Part shown: one piece after another, positions 50,106-59,669 of the stretch | Layout: every line of letters begins with the position of its first letter | How positions within the stretch are numbered: position 1 is the stretch's first letter | Assembly (NCBI RefSeq): GCF_004168285.1 | Contig: NZ_SEWF01000037.1 | Span: 1-64,000, forward strand | DNA from: Emticicia agri | GTDB taxonomy: Bacteria > Bacteroidota > Bacteroidia > Cytophagales > Spirosomataceae | Reading direction: 5' to 3' | Length of the DNA stretch: 64,000 nt | Translations under genes and position numbers: made by a program | Notes under the pieces: model-generated | Database searches by the model: none | Told to the model about the DNA's origin: nothing | Seen by the model: only the letters and a program-made list of their open reading frames with translations

Positions 50106-51101
50106 ATGTTTATCATTGAAACCTACCCGCTTGCAGTTATTTTCTGCATTATTACCATGTTATGCTGGGGTTCTTGGGCAAATACCCAGAAACTGGCGGC
50201 ATCTTCCTGGCGGTTTGAGCTTTTCTATTGGGATTATGTGATTGGTATTGTATTGTTAGCTACGCTATTTGCTTTTACATTGGGTAGTACAGGCGATGAG
50301 GGACGAAGTTTTATAGCAGACATTGAGCAGGCTGATTCATCGAACATTGGCTCAGCCATTTTGGGTGGCGTAGTTTTCAATGCCGCCAATATTTTGTTGG
50401 GGGCAGCTATTGCTATTGCAGGTATGGCGGTGGCTTTTCCGGTAGGTATTGGTCTGGCGCTGGTAATTGGTGTCATTGTCAATTATTTAGATAACCCGGT
50501 GGGTAATTCTTCTATGATTTTTTTAGGGGTAGCTTTAGTGGCTTTAGCCATTCTGTTAAATGCTTATGCCTATCGGCGTATGGCTTCGCAGAATCAGGGC
50601 GTTTCTTCCAAAGGACTCATTCTGTCGGTAGTAGCAGGGGTATTAATGGGATACTTTTATAAATATGTAGCACAGGCTATGTTTCCGAATTTTTCAGTAC
50701 CCGAAGCAGGCAAGTTAAGTCCTTATACCGCCGTGTTCTTTTTCTCTATCGGCATCTTTTTGAGCAATTTTGTGTTTAATACATTCCTGATGTTCCGTCC
50801 GTTTGTAGGTACACCTGTCAGCTATGGCGATTATTTCAGAGGAAGTCTGAAAAACCACCTGACCGGAATTTTAGGCGGAGCCATCTGGTGCGTGGGTATG
50901 GCTTTCAGTATTATTGCTTCTGATAAAGCAGGCACAGCCATTTCGTACGGGTTAGGTCAGGGAGCAACAGTAGTGGCGGCTATCTGGGGAATTTTTATCT
51001 GGAAAGAGTTCAGAAACGCTCCCAAGGGTACATCAATGATTTTAAATGCCATGCTATTGCTCTATATCATAGGCTTAGGTTTAATTATTGCGGCAAGGTA
51101 A
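50106..51101 (+). CDS. GRP/DMT-type sugar transporter (probable ribose or nucleoside-sugar uptake)
   Basis: From the ATG at 50106 the 331-residue protein has about ten hydrophobic helices, starting MFIIETYPLAVIFCIITMLC and WGSWANTQK, a pattern of the glucose/ribose porter (RbsU/GlcU-like) family. An upstream in-frame ATG at 50037 lies inside the repeat element and is unlikely. It is an inner-membrane proton-coupled importer by family. Placement between a nucleoside hydrolase and a ribokinase (26-bp gap to the latter) suggests ribose as substrate. Multidrug export, a common automatic label, is less likely. Confidence 0.8.
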   Translation: MFIIETYPLAVIFCIITMLCWGSWANTQKLAASSWRFELFYWDYVIGIVLLATLFAFTLGSTGDEGRSFIADIEQADSSNIGSAILGGVVFNAANILLGAAIAIAGMAVAFPVGIGLALVIGVIVNYLDNPVGNSSMIFLGVALVALAILLNAYAYRRMASQNQGVSSKGLILSVVAGVLMGYFYKYVAQAMFPNFSVPEAGKLSPYTAVFFFSIGIFLSNFVFNTFLMFRPFVGTPVSYGDYFRGSLKNHLTGILGGAIWCVGMAFSIIASDKAGTAISYGLGQGATVVAAIWGIFIWKEFRNAPKGTSMILNAMLLLYIIGLGLIIAAR

Positions 51102-51127
51102 CAACATCCACAAAACTATAAAATATT

Positions 51128-52048
51128 ATGTCGAAAATCGTAGTTATAGGTAGTTCTAACACCGATATGGTGGTGAAAACCAACCGTTTTCCGAATCCCG
51201 GGGAAACTATTCTGGGCGGAACATTCTTTATGTTTGCCGGAGGCAAAGGGGCGAATCAGGCAGTGGCCGCCGCACGCATGGGTGGAGACGTGGTATTAGT
51301 GGCTAAAGTGGGCAACGATATTTTTGGCAAACAGGCCATTGAAGGTTTTCAGAAAGAGAAAATCAACACCTCTTATATCAGCACAGATTTTGAGAAAGCC
51401 TCTGGTACTGCCCTGATTATTGTAAACGAGCGCGGAGAAAACAAGATTGTAGTGGCATCGGGGTCTAATGATACACTCTCGCAGGAAGATATTATGAAGG
51501 CAGCCACCGAAATAGAAATGGCCGAGGTAGTATTGCTACAACTGGAAATTCCGGTTAGTAGTGTGGTATTTGCGGCTACCCAGGGCCTGAAAACAGAAAG
51601 TAAGGTAATTCTGAATCCCGCACCTGCGCAAGAATTACCCGATGAGATATACCCGAATCTCTATCTGATTACTCCAAACGAAACAGAAGCCCAGCTATTA
51701 ACAGGCATAGAGGTAAAAGATGATGAGTCTGCCAGAGAAGCGGCAGATATGCTGTTAGACAAAGGCGTAAGAAATGTAATAATTACCCTCGGCGCAAGAG
51801 GCGCTTATTTTCATAATGACTATCAGTCGTTTTTTGTTGATGCCCCACAGGTAGAGGCGGTAGATACTACAGCCGCCGGAGATATTTTCAATGGTACATT
51901 GGCAGTGGCATTAGCCCAGAAAAAAGACTGGAGGTCTGCCATTGAACTGGCCTGCAAAGTAGCATCACTTTCAGTAACCCGAATGGGTGCTCAGGCTTCA
52001 GCCCCATTTTTAAGCGAAATTTCATCGGCTTCTGACTTCTACTTTTAA
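51128..52048 (+). CDS. rbsK: Ribokinase
   Basis: The 306-residue PfkB-family kinase has GSSNTDMVVKTNRFPNPGET near the start, FAGGKGANQAVAAARMGG, and DTTAAGDIFNGTLAVAL with the catalytic Asp of the GAGD-like motif (here AAGD). It phosphorylates D-ribose at O5 using ATP, sending it to the pentose phosphate pathway. It begins 26 bp after the transporter stop, so co-expression is likely. The AAGD form is a mild variant still common in ribokinases. Confidence 0.9.
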   Translation: MSKIVVIGSSNTDMVVKTNRFPNPGETILGGTFFMFAGGKGANQAVAAARMGGDVVLVAKVGNDIFGKQAIEGFQKEKINTSYISTDFEKASGTALIIVNERGENKIVVASGSNDTLSQEDIMKAATEIEMAEVVLLQLEIPVSSVVFAATQGLKTESKVILNPAPAQELPDEIYPNLYLITPNETEAQLLTGIEVKDDESAREAADMLLDKGVRNVIITLGARGAYFHNDYQSFFVDAPQVEAVDTTAAGDIFNGTLAVALAQKKDWRSAIELACKVASLSVTRMGAQASAPFLSEISSASDFYF

Positions 52049-52120
52049 AATTGGTTTTATTTTTGTTGCTTTAAGGTTTTGATAAGTAAAGAGAAAATAA
52101 TTATTGCTATTTAAACTTTA

Positions 52121-52248
52121 AACCACGGAGTATCACTGAGTAAAATACGGTGAGTTACACAGAGATACTCACAGATATTTTAGCTATAAATTCTCTGTGA
52201 AACTCCGTGCAAAACCGGGCGTCGGTCGCTCAGTGATACACCGTGGTT
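52121..52248. repeat. AACCACGG-bounded palindromic element (128 bp)
   Basis: A 20-bp arm at 52121-52140 (AACCACGGAGTATCACTGAG) is inverted at 52229-52248 with one mismatch. Inside, TACACAGAGA and TCTCTGTGAA pair again, so the whole element could fold into one long interrupted hairpin. It lies between ribokinase and the PorP/SprF gene, whose -7 like box TAAATTTG (52261-52268) is just outside. Confidence 0.6.
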
Positions 52249-52300
52249 AATAATATCACTTAAATTTGTCAACTTACTTAGTAGAAATTATTAGATACGA

Positions 52301-53197
52301 ATGATGAGAAAATATCTTTTTTTATTCCTCTTACCCATTGCTACACTGGTTAAGGCACAAACTATTTTAGAAGACCAGTTTCAGTTTAATTTTCTGGCAC
52401 TTAATCCGGCCATGACAGGGGCACGTGAGACATTCAGCCTGAACGGGATGTTTGGTAACCAGTTTAATGGTACGCTGCGTCCACAGCAAATCTATCAGCT
52501 TTTTTCGATGGATGGCTCGATTCAGGAAGGCAGAGGCGGGCTTGGCCTGCAAGCCTATAACAGTAATATTACAGGGTTTAATAATGCCGGAGCCAAAATC
52601 TCGTATGCTTACCGCCAGAAGTTCGGCGATTTATTTACGGTTGCTTTAGGTGCCGATGCCGGATTTATCTATCAGCCCACCATCGTAACCGGACAAGGCA
52701 TTAAACAGATGTTTCCGTATGCCGGGTTAGGCGGGTTATTCTCTACCGAGCAATTTTTTGTAAGTATATCAAAACCTGTATTGTTTATTAGCGATGGGTT
52801 ATTTAATAGCAAAAAGCCGCTTTACACCATGCTTGGTGTTTCTTTAGGCGAAATGGAGAATGTGATGCTGAATGTGAGCGGTTTGCTAGAGTCAAATAAA
52901 GATACAAAGGCTAACTTTTTTATTACTGCCAAAGCATGGTTTAAACAAAAAGCAGGTTTTGGTATCGTATATCGTTCTGAAACAGCTTTTGGCTCGAAAG
53001 TAAATAAAGTGATTCCGATGGTTGAGTTTCAGTTAGGTAATAATTTTCGTGTAGGTGGGTCTTACGATTTCAAGCCATTGGCTTATCCTACTTCGTCGTC
53101 GGCACCTTCTTTTCAGCAGCGAGGTATTTTTCAGTTATACCTGCGATACGAATTTTTGCATGAAGATAGCAGCAATAGCCGAATGAAATATTATTAA
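52301..53197 (+). CDS. PorP/SprF family type IX secretion membrane protein
   Basis: The 298-residue protein has a signal peptide (MMRKYLFLFLLPIATLVKAQ), then FQFNFLALNPAMTGARETFS, GGLGLQAYNSNITGFNNAGA, SYAYRQK and further strands that match PorP/SprF outer-membrane proteins. These work with type IX secretion or gliding, often exporting a partner protein encoded nearby; no such large partner is present here, so it is a stand-alone paralogue. A TAAATTTG box lies 33 bp before the ATG and a terminator follows the stop. Confidence 0.88.
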   Translation: MMRKYLFLFLLPIATLVKAQTILEDQFQFNFLALNPAMTGARETFSLNGMFGNQFNGTLRPQQIYQLFSMDGSIQEGRGGLGLQAYNSNITGFNNAGAKISYAYRQKFGDLFTVALGADAGFIYQPTIVTGQGIKQMFPYAGLGGLFSTEQFFVSISKPVLFISDGLFNSKKPLYTMLGVSLGEMENVMLNVSGLLESNKDTKANFFITAKAWFKQKAGFGIVYRSETAFGSKVNKVIPMVEFQLGNNFRVGGSYDFKPLAYPTSSSAPSFQQRGIFQLYLRYEFLHEDSSNSRMKYY

Positions 53198-53204
53198 AAC
53201 CTAG

Positions 53205-53230
53205 TCCCTCTTTTCAGAGGGATTTTTATT
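53205..53230 (+). terminator. Terminator of the PorP/SprF gene
   Basis: TCCCTC (53205-53210) pairs with GAGGGA (53217-53222) and is followed by TTTTTATTTT. It lies 7 bp after the stop. Confidence 0.75.
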
Positions 53231-53271
53231 TTGTAAAGATATAATGATTGAGCGTATGCCGTAGGAATAAT

Positions 53272-53410
53272 TTTTGGCTAAAGCCCATAGGATAAATTTA
53301 TTAAACCTTCAGCTAAAGCAAAAGGCAATTAATTCAATAACCTTCTATCTCAGCCCCCATTTTCAAATGGGATAACAAGCAATAAATGTCAAAATTGGCT
53401 TTAGCCAAAA
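53272..53410. repeat. TTTTGGCTAAAGCC-bounded element (139 bp)
   Basis: TTTTGGCTAAAGCC (53272-53285) is perfectly inverted at 53397-53410, and each arm is itself a small hairpin (GGCT..AGCC). Length and plan match the other doublet elements in this window. It sits in the 530-bp spacer before sucA. Confidence 0.55.
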
Positions 53411-53561
53411 CTGTTTGTAGCATGATAGCAATACCACCTTACTTAAGAAATAAAATTTTAATTAATCATACTAAAACTCATCAATAGAAAATTAGAATTT
53501 TATCTAAACAAGACTATTCTCTTTTCTTTCGCAGGAAGTGATAACGATTTTAGTGAAAAAA

Positions 53562-53595
53562 TTGTTATTTTATTGAATACCTTACTGTAACTTTG
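53562..53595 (+). promoter_or_regulatory. Candidate sucA promoter
   Basis: TTG (53562-53564), a 23-bp spacer and TAACTTTG (53588-53595) match the Bacteroidota consensus. The leader to the sucA ATG is about 130 bp. The rest of the spacer 53198-53729 holds a terminator, a repeat element and nothing else recognised. Confidence 0.45.
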
Positions 53596-53729
53596 CAACG
53601 TTTTGGCAAATGGGGGTTTGCATAGAAAAAATGCCTGTCAGGTTTCCCCGAATAGTGCAGGTTATCAAGGTTTTACGACTAAATATCATCGTTTCCCGAA
53701 ACGAGCATTAATAATTTTTAAAATTTTCA

Positions 53730-56531
53730 ATGGATCAATTCTCGTACATCGCCAATGCAGACGTAGCCGCATTGGACGCTATTTACCAACAATACAAACA
53801 AAATCCGGCGTCAGTTGATGAAAGCTGGCAAAATTTCTTTAGAGGTTTTGAGTTTAGCCAGACCTATAACGGACATTCAAACGGAACTAACGGAACAGCA
53901 GCTACGGCTCCTAAAGCTCCGGTTAGTGCGTCTGCAAGCTCAGAACACACACGCAAGGAAATGGAAGTGGTTCACCTGATAAGAGGATATCGCTCTCGTG
54001 GACACTTACTTTCAAAAATAAATCCTATCGGGCCAAGAAAAGACCGTAAGCCCATGCTCGACCTGAGCGACTTCAACCTTTCAGACGCAGATTTAGATAC
54101 CGTTTTTGAAGCGGGGGTTGAACTTTTTGGCGAAGCCGCTACTTTACGCAAGATATGTGAAGCCTTAACCAAAGTTTATTTAGGCAAAATAGGGTTTGAG
54201 TATTTATTCATCAGAGACCGTCAGGCAAAAAGCTGGTTGCGTAAAAAAATTGAACAGGAATACCTGTATTTTGACCCGAGCCGTGAGCAGAAATTACGCA
54301 TTTTTGAGAAACTCAATGAAGCCGTTAATTTCGAAAACTTTTTGCACACCAAATTTTTAGGTAAAAAACGTTTCTCGCTTGAAGGGGGTGAGTCAACCAT
54401 TCCGGCATTAGATATAGCCATTAACCGTGGGGCTGAATTAGGTGTGGAAGAAGTGGTAATTGGGATGGCGCACCGGGGCCGTTTGAATATCCTGACCAAT
54501 ATTCTGCAAAAGCCTTATGAGCAGGTTTTCAATGAGTTTGAAGAAAACGTGCAGTTAGACGCTTATACCGATGGCGACGTAAAATACCACATGGGTTATT
54601 CGAGCCAGGTAGAAACACCGGAAGGCAAAAGAGTAAGTCTGAAACTGATGGCTAACCCTTCGCACTTAGAAGCGGTTAATCCGGTGGTAGTAGGTTATGC
54701 CCGTGCAAGAGCCGATGCCCACTACGAAAAAGCAGCTGTTAAGCCAAACGACCGTGACGATATTTATGACAAAATTCTGCCTATCGTTATTCACGGCGAT
54801 GCCGCCATAGCCGGACAAGGGATTGTGTATGAAGTTACGCAGATGTCGAACCTGCCCGGATATTATACAGGCGGTACACTTCATTTTGTGATTAACAATC
54901 AGGTAGGTTTTACGACCGATTTTGAAGATGCCCGTTCGTCTATCTACTGTACAGATATTGCTAAAATTATAGATGCTCCTATCTTCCACGTGAATGGCGA
55001 CGACCCTGAGGCAGTAGTATATGCCATGAAACTGGCAACGGAATTCCGTCAGGAGTTTAACCGTGATGTATTCGTGAATATGATTTGTTACCGCAAATAC
55101 GGTCATAACGAATCAGACGAGCCACGCATGACCCAGCCAACCATGTATAAGGTGATTGATACGCACCCTAATACACGTGAGATATATTTACAGGAGTTGA
55201 TGGAGCGTGGAGAAGCAGATGCGAAATTCTCGGAAGAACTCAAGAAAGAATTTGAAGGCGAATTGCAGGATTTACTCGCAAAAGTAAAACAAAAACAATT
55301 GCCTTATCAGAAGCCGAAACTGGAAGAAGACTGGGAAAAACTACGTCGTTCGGTACCTGAAGATTTTGAACAATCTCCGGTAACAGGTATTCCGGCTGTT
55401 GAAATTGAAAAAATAGGTAAAGCACTATCAACGGTTCCGCAAGGGTTTAAGCCTTTGAAGCAGATTGAGAAAGTATTAGAAGAAAGACGTGCCATTTTTG
55501 CGCAAGAAAAACCATTTAACTGGTCAGCAGGAGAGCTGTTAGCCTATGGCGGAATCCTGAATGAGGGTAAAGTGGTGCGCATTACCGGGCAGGACGTGCA
55601 ACGGGGTACTTTTACTCATCGTCATGCTGTATTGCACGATGCTGATACCAACCAGCTATATACCAACTTAGCCCATATCGACGAAAAACAAGGCAAATTT
55701 GAGATTTATAACTCATTGCTGGCCGAGTATGGGGTAATGGGCTTTGAGTATGGTTACTCTATGGCCAACCCTAATGCGCTCGTAATCTGGGAAGCACAAT
55801 TCGGAGATTTTGCTAATGGTGCGCAAATCATGATTGACCAGTTTATTGCGGCATCAGAGTCTAAATGGAATAACATGAACGGGCTGGTATTGTTATTGCC
55901 ACACGGTTACGAAGGTCAGGGACCTGAGCACTCAAACGCCCGTCCTGAACGCTTCCTGCAATTGGCGGCCGAGTACAATATGTATGTATGTGTGTGTACA
56001 ACACCTGCCAATATTTTCCACATGTTGCGTCGTCAGTTGGCATTGCCATTCCGTAAGCCATGTATCCACATGTCTCCGAAATCAATGTTAAGACACCCAT
56101 TGGCGATATCAAAACTGGAAGACTTTACCGAAGGAACTCGCTTTCAGGAAACCATTGGTGATAACTTTGCAGACCCGAAAAAGGTTAAAAGAGTATTGCT
56201 ATGTAGCGGAAAAGTCTATTACGATTTGTTGGATAAACAACAAAAAGAAGGCCGTACTGATGTGGCAATTATCCGGGTAGAACAATTGCACCCTTTCCCT
56301 GCCAAACAGATAGAGGCGCATCTGGCTAAATATAAAAAGCCGGAGGTAATCTGGGTACAGGAAGAGCCTGAAAACATGGGTTACTGGTCGTTTGTGTTGA
56401 GAGAGTTCCCACAAATAGGTGTAGGAAATGTAATTGCCCGTAAATCAAGTGCCTCTCCTGCCACAGGTTATACCAAGATTCATGCAAAAGAGCAGGCTGA
56501 TATTGTAGAGAAGGCTTTTGAGAAAAAATAA
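53730..56531 (+). CDS. sucA: 2-oxoglutarate dehydrogenase E1 component
   Basis: The 933-residue enzyme begins MDQFSYIANADVAALDAIYQ with a short Ala/Thr/Pro-rich linker near 50-65, then LIRGYRSRGHLLSKINPIG, FLGKKRFSLEGGESTIPALD, GMAHRGRLNIL, HGDAAIAGQGIVYE (thiamine diphosphate/metal site) and KYGHNESDEPRMTQP, all hallmarks of SucA. It decarboxylates 2-oxoglutarate and passes the succinyl group to the lipoyl arm of SucB in the TCA cycle. sucB follows after 68 bp. The ATG at 53730 gives the expected start. Confidence 0.95.
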   Translation: MDQFSYIANADVAALDAIYQQYKQNPASVDESWQNFFRGFEFSQTYNGHSNGTNGTAATAPKAPVSASASSEHTRKEMEVVHLIRGYRSRGHLLSKINPIGPRKDRKPMLDLSDFNLSDADLDTVFEAGVELFGEAATLRKICEALTKVYLGKIGFEYLFIRDRQAKSWLRKKIEQEYLYFDPSREQKLRIFEKLNEAVNFENFLHTKFLGKKRFSLEGGESTIPALDIAINRGAELGVEEVVIGMAHRGRLNILTNILQKPYEQVFNEFEENVQLDAYTDGDVKYHMGYSSQVETPEGKRVSLKLMANPSHLEAVNPVVVGYARARADAHYEKAAVKPNDRDDIYDKILPIVIHGDAAIAGQGIVYEVTQMSNLPGYYTGGTLHFVINNQVGFTTDFEDARSSIYCTDIAKIIDAPIFHVNGDDPEAVVYAMKLATEFRQEFNRDVFVNMICYRKYGHNESDEPRMTQPTMYKVIDTHPNTREIYLQELMERGEADAKFSEELKKEFEGELQDLLAKVKQKQLPYQKPKLEEDWEKLRRSVPEDFEQSPVTGIPAVEIEKIGKALSTVPQGFKPLKQIEKVLEERRAIFAQEKPFNWSAGELLAYGGILNEGKVVRITGQDVQRGTFTHRHAVLHDADTNQLYTNLAHIDEKQGKFEIYNSLLAEYGVMGFEYGYSMANPNALVIWEAQFGDFANGAQIMIDQFIAASESKWNNMNGLVLLLPHGYEGQGPEHSNARPERFLQLAAEYNMYVCVCTTPANIFHMLRRQLALPFRKPCIHMSPKSMLRHPLAISKLEDFTEGTRFQETIGDNFADPKKVKRVLLCSGKVYYDLLDKQQKEGRTDVAIIRVEQLHPFPAKQIEAHLAKYKKPEVIWVQEEPENMGYWSFVLREFPQIGVGNVIARKSSASPATGYTKIHAKEQADIVEKAFEKK

Positions 56532-56599
56532 GATAGCAGTAAACCAACAGAGAATTAATCAATATATCGATATCAATAACTTAGCAATATAAACGAGTT

Positions 56600-58225
56600 A
56601 TGGCAATAGAAATGAAAGTCCCTTCGGTGGGCGAATCAGTAAGCGAGGTAACTATCGCTTCTTGGATAAAAAAAGATGGCGACCAGGTAAAAATGGACGA
56701 AGTTATCTGTGAATTAGAGTCAGATAAAGCCACCTTTGAACTCCCCGCAGAAGCCGACGGTATTTTAAGAATTGTAGCAGCCGAAGGTACAACGTTACCC
56801 ATCGGTGCTTTGATTTGCAAAATCGAAACAACTAACGCTCAACCACAGGCATCCACACCGGCTCCGGAACCTACTCCGGCTCCGAAAGAAGAACCAAAAG
56901 CCCCTGTGGCTGAACCAACCCCTGCTCCGGCAGCCACTACTCCGGCTCCTGCACCAGCGGCACCTGCTGAGGGCAAAACCATAGATGTGGTAGTTCCGGC
57001 AGTAGGAGAGTCTATTTCAGAAGTTACTATTGCTTCATGGAGCAAAAAAGATGGCGATACTGTGAAAATGGACGAAGTGATTTGTGAATTAGAATCAGAC
57101 AAGGCCACTTTTGAACTGCCATCACCTGAAAATGGAGTAATTACAATTGTGGCGCAGGCAGGCCAGGTAGTGCCGATTGGTGGGGTAGTAGCAAAAATAG
57201 CTGTTGGCGGTGCAGGCACTGCTCCGGCGGCAAGCACAGAGAAACTGGCAGCACAAGAGCAAAAAACAGAAACTCCGTCATCGGGTAATACTTATGCCGC
57301 AGGACATCCTTCTCCGGTAGCTGCAAAAGTATTAGCAGAAAAAGGCATTGACCCTGCTACTGTACAGGGTACAGGTGTAGGTGGCCGTATCATGAAAGAA
57401 GATGCTTTAAAAGCTACGCCTACTCCGGCACAACCAACAGCCCCAAGTACACCGCAACCACAGGCGACACCTGCAGCAGAGCCTAAAGCCGCTGCAAGCA
57501 CTCCGGTTGCCTCGGGCGTAGAGGGTAGAATCTCTCGCAGGGAAAAAATGACGTCCCTACGTAAGACCATTGCAAGACGTCTGGTAGCAGTAAAACAGGA
57601 AACGGCTATGTTGACCACTTTCAACGAGGTGGATATGAAGCCGATTATGGATTTGAGAGCCAAGTATAAAGATAAATTCAAAGAAATTCATGGCGTAGGC
57701 TTAGGCTTTATGTCATTCTTTACCAAGGCTTGTGCTATTGCGCTGAAAGATTTCCCTGTAGTAAATGCGTATATCGATGGCGATGAAATTGTTTATAATG
57801 ATTATGCCGATATTGCCATTGCCGTTTCTGCGCCACGTGGGTTGGTAGTTCCGGTTATCAGAAATGCCGAGAAACTTAGCTTTGCAGGTGTAGAAGCAGA
57901 GGTTGTTCGTCTGGCTGGTAAAGCAAGAGATAATAAACTGACTATTGAAGAAATGACAGGAGGAACCTTTACTATCACCAATGGTGGTATTTTCGGTTCC
58001 ATGCTTTCAACACCCATTATCAATGCACCACAATCGGCTATCTTGGGTATGCACAATATCGTAGAGAGAGCAGTAGTAGTGAACGGTGAAATTGTGATTC
58101 GCCCGATTATGTATGTCGCCCTTAGCTACGACCACCGTACCATTGATGGTAAAGATTCGGTGAGCTTCCTGGTAAGAGTAAAACAATTATTAGAAGACCC
58201 TGCAAGAATTTTGCTGGGTGTATAA
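56600..58225 (+). CDS. sucB: Dihydrolipoyl succinyltransferase (E2 of 2-oxoglutarate dehydrogenase), two lipoyl domains
   Basis: The 541-residue protein has two tandem lipoyl domains (about 1-77 and 127-203) with lipoyl-lysines Lys43 and Lys168, both in [13 protein letters not shown], joined by Pro/Ala-rich linkers (about 80-125 and 207-235). A peripheral-subunit-binding domain ([14 protein letters not shown], about 233-270) and the catalytic domain (about 310-541) with [11 protein letters not shown] follow. It transfers succinyl to CoA. Most SucB proteins have a single lipoyl domain; doubling is seen in some lineages. Its place after sucA supports the succinyl rather than acetyl assignment. 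Confidence 0.93.
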   Translation: MAIEMKVPSVGESVSEVTIASWIKKDGDQVKMDEVICELESDKATFELPAEADGILRIVAAEGTTLPIGALICKIETTNAQPQASTPAPEPTPAPKEEPKAPVAEPTPAPAATTPAPAPAAPAEGKTIDVVVPAVGESISEVTIASWSKKDGDTVKMDEVICELESDKATFELPSPENGVITIVAQAGQVVPIGGVVAKIAVGGAGTAPAASTEKLAAQEQKTETPSSGNTYAAGHPSPVAAKVLAEKGIDPATVQGTGVGGRIMKEDALKATPTPAQPTAPSTPQPQATPAAEPKAAASTPVASGVEGRISRREKMTSLRKTIARRLVAVKQETAMLTTFNEVDMKPIMDLRAKYKDKFKEIHGVGLGFMSFFTKACAIALKDFPVVNAYIDGDEIVYNDYADIAIAVSAPRGLVVPVIRNAEKLSFAGVEAEVVRLAGKARDNKLTIEEMTGGTFTITNGGIFGSMLSTPIINAPQSAILGMHNIVERAVVVNGEIVIRPIMYVALSYDHRTIDGKDSVSFLVRVKQLLEDPARILLGV

Positions 58226-58296
58226 TAAGCTGATAGAGAGTTTAAAGGAGGTTATCTAAAAGCCAAGATGTACAAAATATCATTTGGCCAAGCTTT

Positions 58297-58385
58297 GACC
58301 CCACTCCCCAACCCCTCTCCCCAACTGTGGGGAGAGGGGCTTTTTTTGTCCCCTCCCCATTGTTGGGGAGGGTCAGGGTGGGGTC
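58297..58385. repeat. GACCCCAC-bounded GC-rich palindromic repeat (89 bp)
   Basis: GACCCCAC (58297-58304) and GTGGGGTC (58378-58385) form the ends. Inner hairpins include CCCCTCTCCCC with GGGGAGAGGGG and CCCTCCCCA with TTGGGGAGGG. It resembles the element at 37334-37430. The T-run inside may let it also end sucB transcription. Confidence 0.6.
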
Positions 58386-58474
58386 TTCTCCGACTATTAT
58401 TTTGTGCAAAAAAATACCAATCCCTTGCAATAATCCTCTTTTTTTAGCTATTTAGGCTGCCTAATCACCCTATT

Positions 58475-59548
58475 TTGTTAAAAAAATATACATATTCAGC
58501 ATCGTTAATACTGCTTTTAAGTATATCTTCTCATGCTCAACTTACCATCAGACAGGTGCTGGTAGATGGTAAGGCGTATAACTATTCAGAAAACGCAGGT
58601 ATTAAGCTTTCTGCTTCCGAACAGAACCTTGTGGTTGAGGTAAATCCTATGAAAGGTGATTCTGTTAAGTACGCTTATCAAATCCGGTCATTAGATGATA
58701 GATGGTTCTGGAGCAATTACCCATCGGTTCATTATCAGAATTTATCAGGAGGTGATTTTAAACTAATTATTAAAGCCACTGCTCATAACCAGACACTTGC
58801 TACAACCGAATTAGCTATCAGTAAAGAACAGGCTTTTTGGCAAAGATGGTGGTTCTGGCCCTCTATCGTTATCTATATTTTACTCATTTTTGGTGTAGGT
58901 TTCTATCTGTTTTTTATTTATGACCTCCGGCAAAAACTGAAACTTCAATATGTCAGGAATCAGATTGCTTCTGACTTGCACGATGAAGTGGGTTCAAACC
59001 TTAACTCGATAGCCATTTTTGTAGAGTTGCTCCGAAAAAAAGTAATCGTAGAAAAACCCGAACTATTACCTATCTTAGACAAAATTACGAATAACTCAGA
59101 AGAAACCGTTTTGCTGATGCGAGACACCGTGTGGGCAATTAATCCTGAGAATGATTCTACTGAAAAACTGTTTGAAAAAATGCGGTCATTTGGTGTCGAA
59201 ATCTTGGCAGCAAAAGGTATTCTTTTTGATTTTGATTCAGTAATTAATATAAAGAAAGATATTTTTTCGATGGAGCAAAGGCGGAATATCTATCTGATTT
59301 TCAAAGAGGCGGTCAATAATATTTCTAAACATGCCTGTGCTACGCATGCCTCGTGCAAGATAGAACAGCATCAGGGATTAATCAGAATAAGTATCAGAGA
59401 CAATGGCAAGGGGTTTGATTTTAACCGGACTTTTGAAGGAAACGGGCTTAAAAATTTTAAACTGCGTAGTCAGGAAGATGATTTAAGGGTGTATGTCAAT
59501 TCAGGCTCACAGACAGGCACAGAGGTATTGGTTGAAATAGCCTTGTAA
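58475..59548 (+). CDS. Sensor histidine kinase (HisKA_3/NarL-type partner)
   Basis: The 357-residue protein has a signal-like N-terminus (to about residue 22, SSHAQ), a Y_Y_Y-like beta domain (25-115), a membrane helix (about 128-149) and a kinase core: QIASDLHDEVGSNLNSIAIF with His169, then a GHKL ATP-binding domain with IRDNGKGFDF. It reads a periplasmic signal and phosphorylates the LuxR-type regulator encoded next. The start is TTG at 58475; the first ATG lies far inside the sensor domain, so TTG is favoured by the signal peptide. The 16-bp palindrome TCCCCAATATTGGGGA follows 9 bp after its stop. Confidence 0.88.
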   Translation: MLKKYTYSASLILLLSISSHAQLTIRQVLVDGKAYNYSENAGIKLSASEQNLVVEVNPMKGDSVKYAYQIRSLDDRWFWSNYPSVHYQNLSGGDFKLIIKATAHNQTLATTELAISKEQAFWQRWWFWPSIVIYILLIFGVGFYLFFIYDLRQKLKLQYVRNQIASDLHDEVGSNLNSIAIFVELLRKKVIVEKPELLPILDKITNNSEETVLLMRDTVWAINPENDSTEKLFEKMRSFGVEILAAKGILFDFDSVINIKKDIFSMEQRRNIYLIFKEAVNNISKHACATHASCKIEQHQGLIRISIRDNGKGFDFNRTFEGNGLKNFKLRSQEDDLRVYVNSGSQTGTEVLVEIAL

Positions 59549-59557
59549 TGACTTGTC

Positions 59558-59573
59558 TCCCCAATATTGGGGA
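59558..59573. promoter_or_regulatory. Palindrome TCCCCAATATTGGGGA before the response-regulator gene
   Basis: A perfect 16-bp palindrome 96 bp before the regulator start, followed by TTTAT. A near-identical palindrome (two central bases differ) lies before the LytTR gene at 62758. With almost no loop it is better suited as a dimer binding site than as a terminator hairpin. Confidence 0.5.
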
Positions 59574-59669
59574 TTTATCGGGATTAAAATACTTTATAAA
59601 TTTACCGAAAAATAAAAATAGCCATCAAAACAATTATTTAACGGCGACAGATGTTAATTTGGTGAGAGA

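Noticed and set aside
53603-53818. 71-codon plus-strand frame overlapping the start of sucA
   Set aside because: It overlaps the well-supported sucA start in another frame and has no protein-like features.
56839-57681. Long minus-strand frames opposite sucB
   Set aside because: They reflect the repetitive Pro/Ala-rich linker codons of sucB and show low-complexity sequence without domains.
58475-58660. A later ATG as start of the histidine kinase
   Set aside because: The first ATG falls inside the sensor domain and would remove the signal peptide; the TTG start preserves it.
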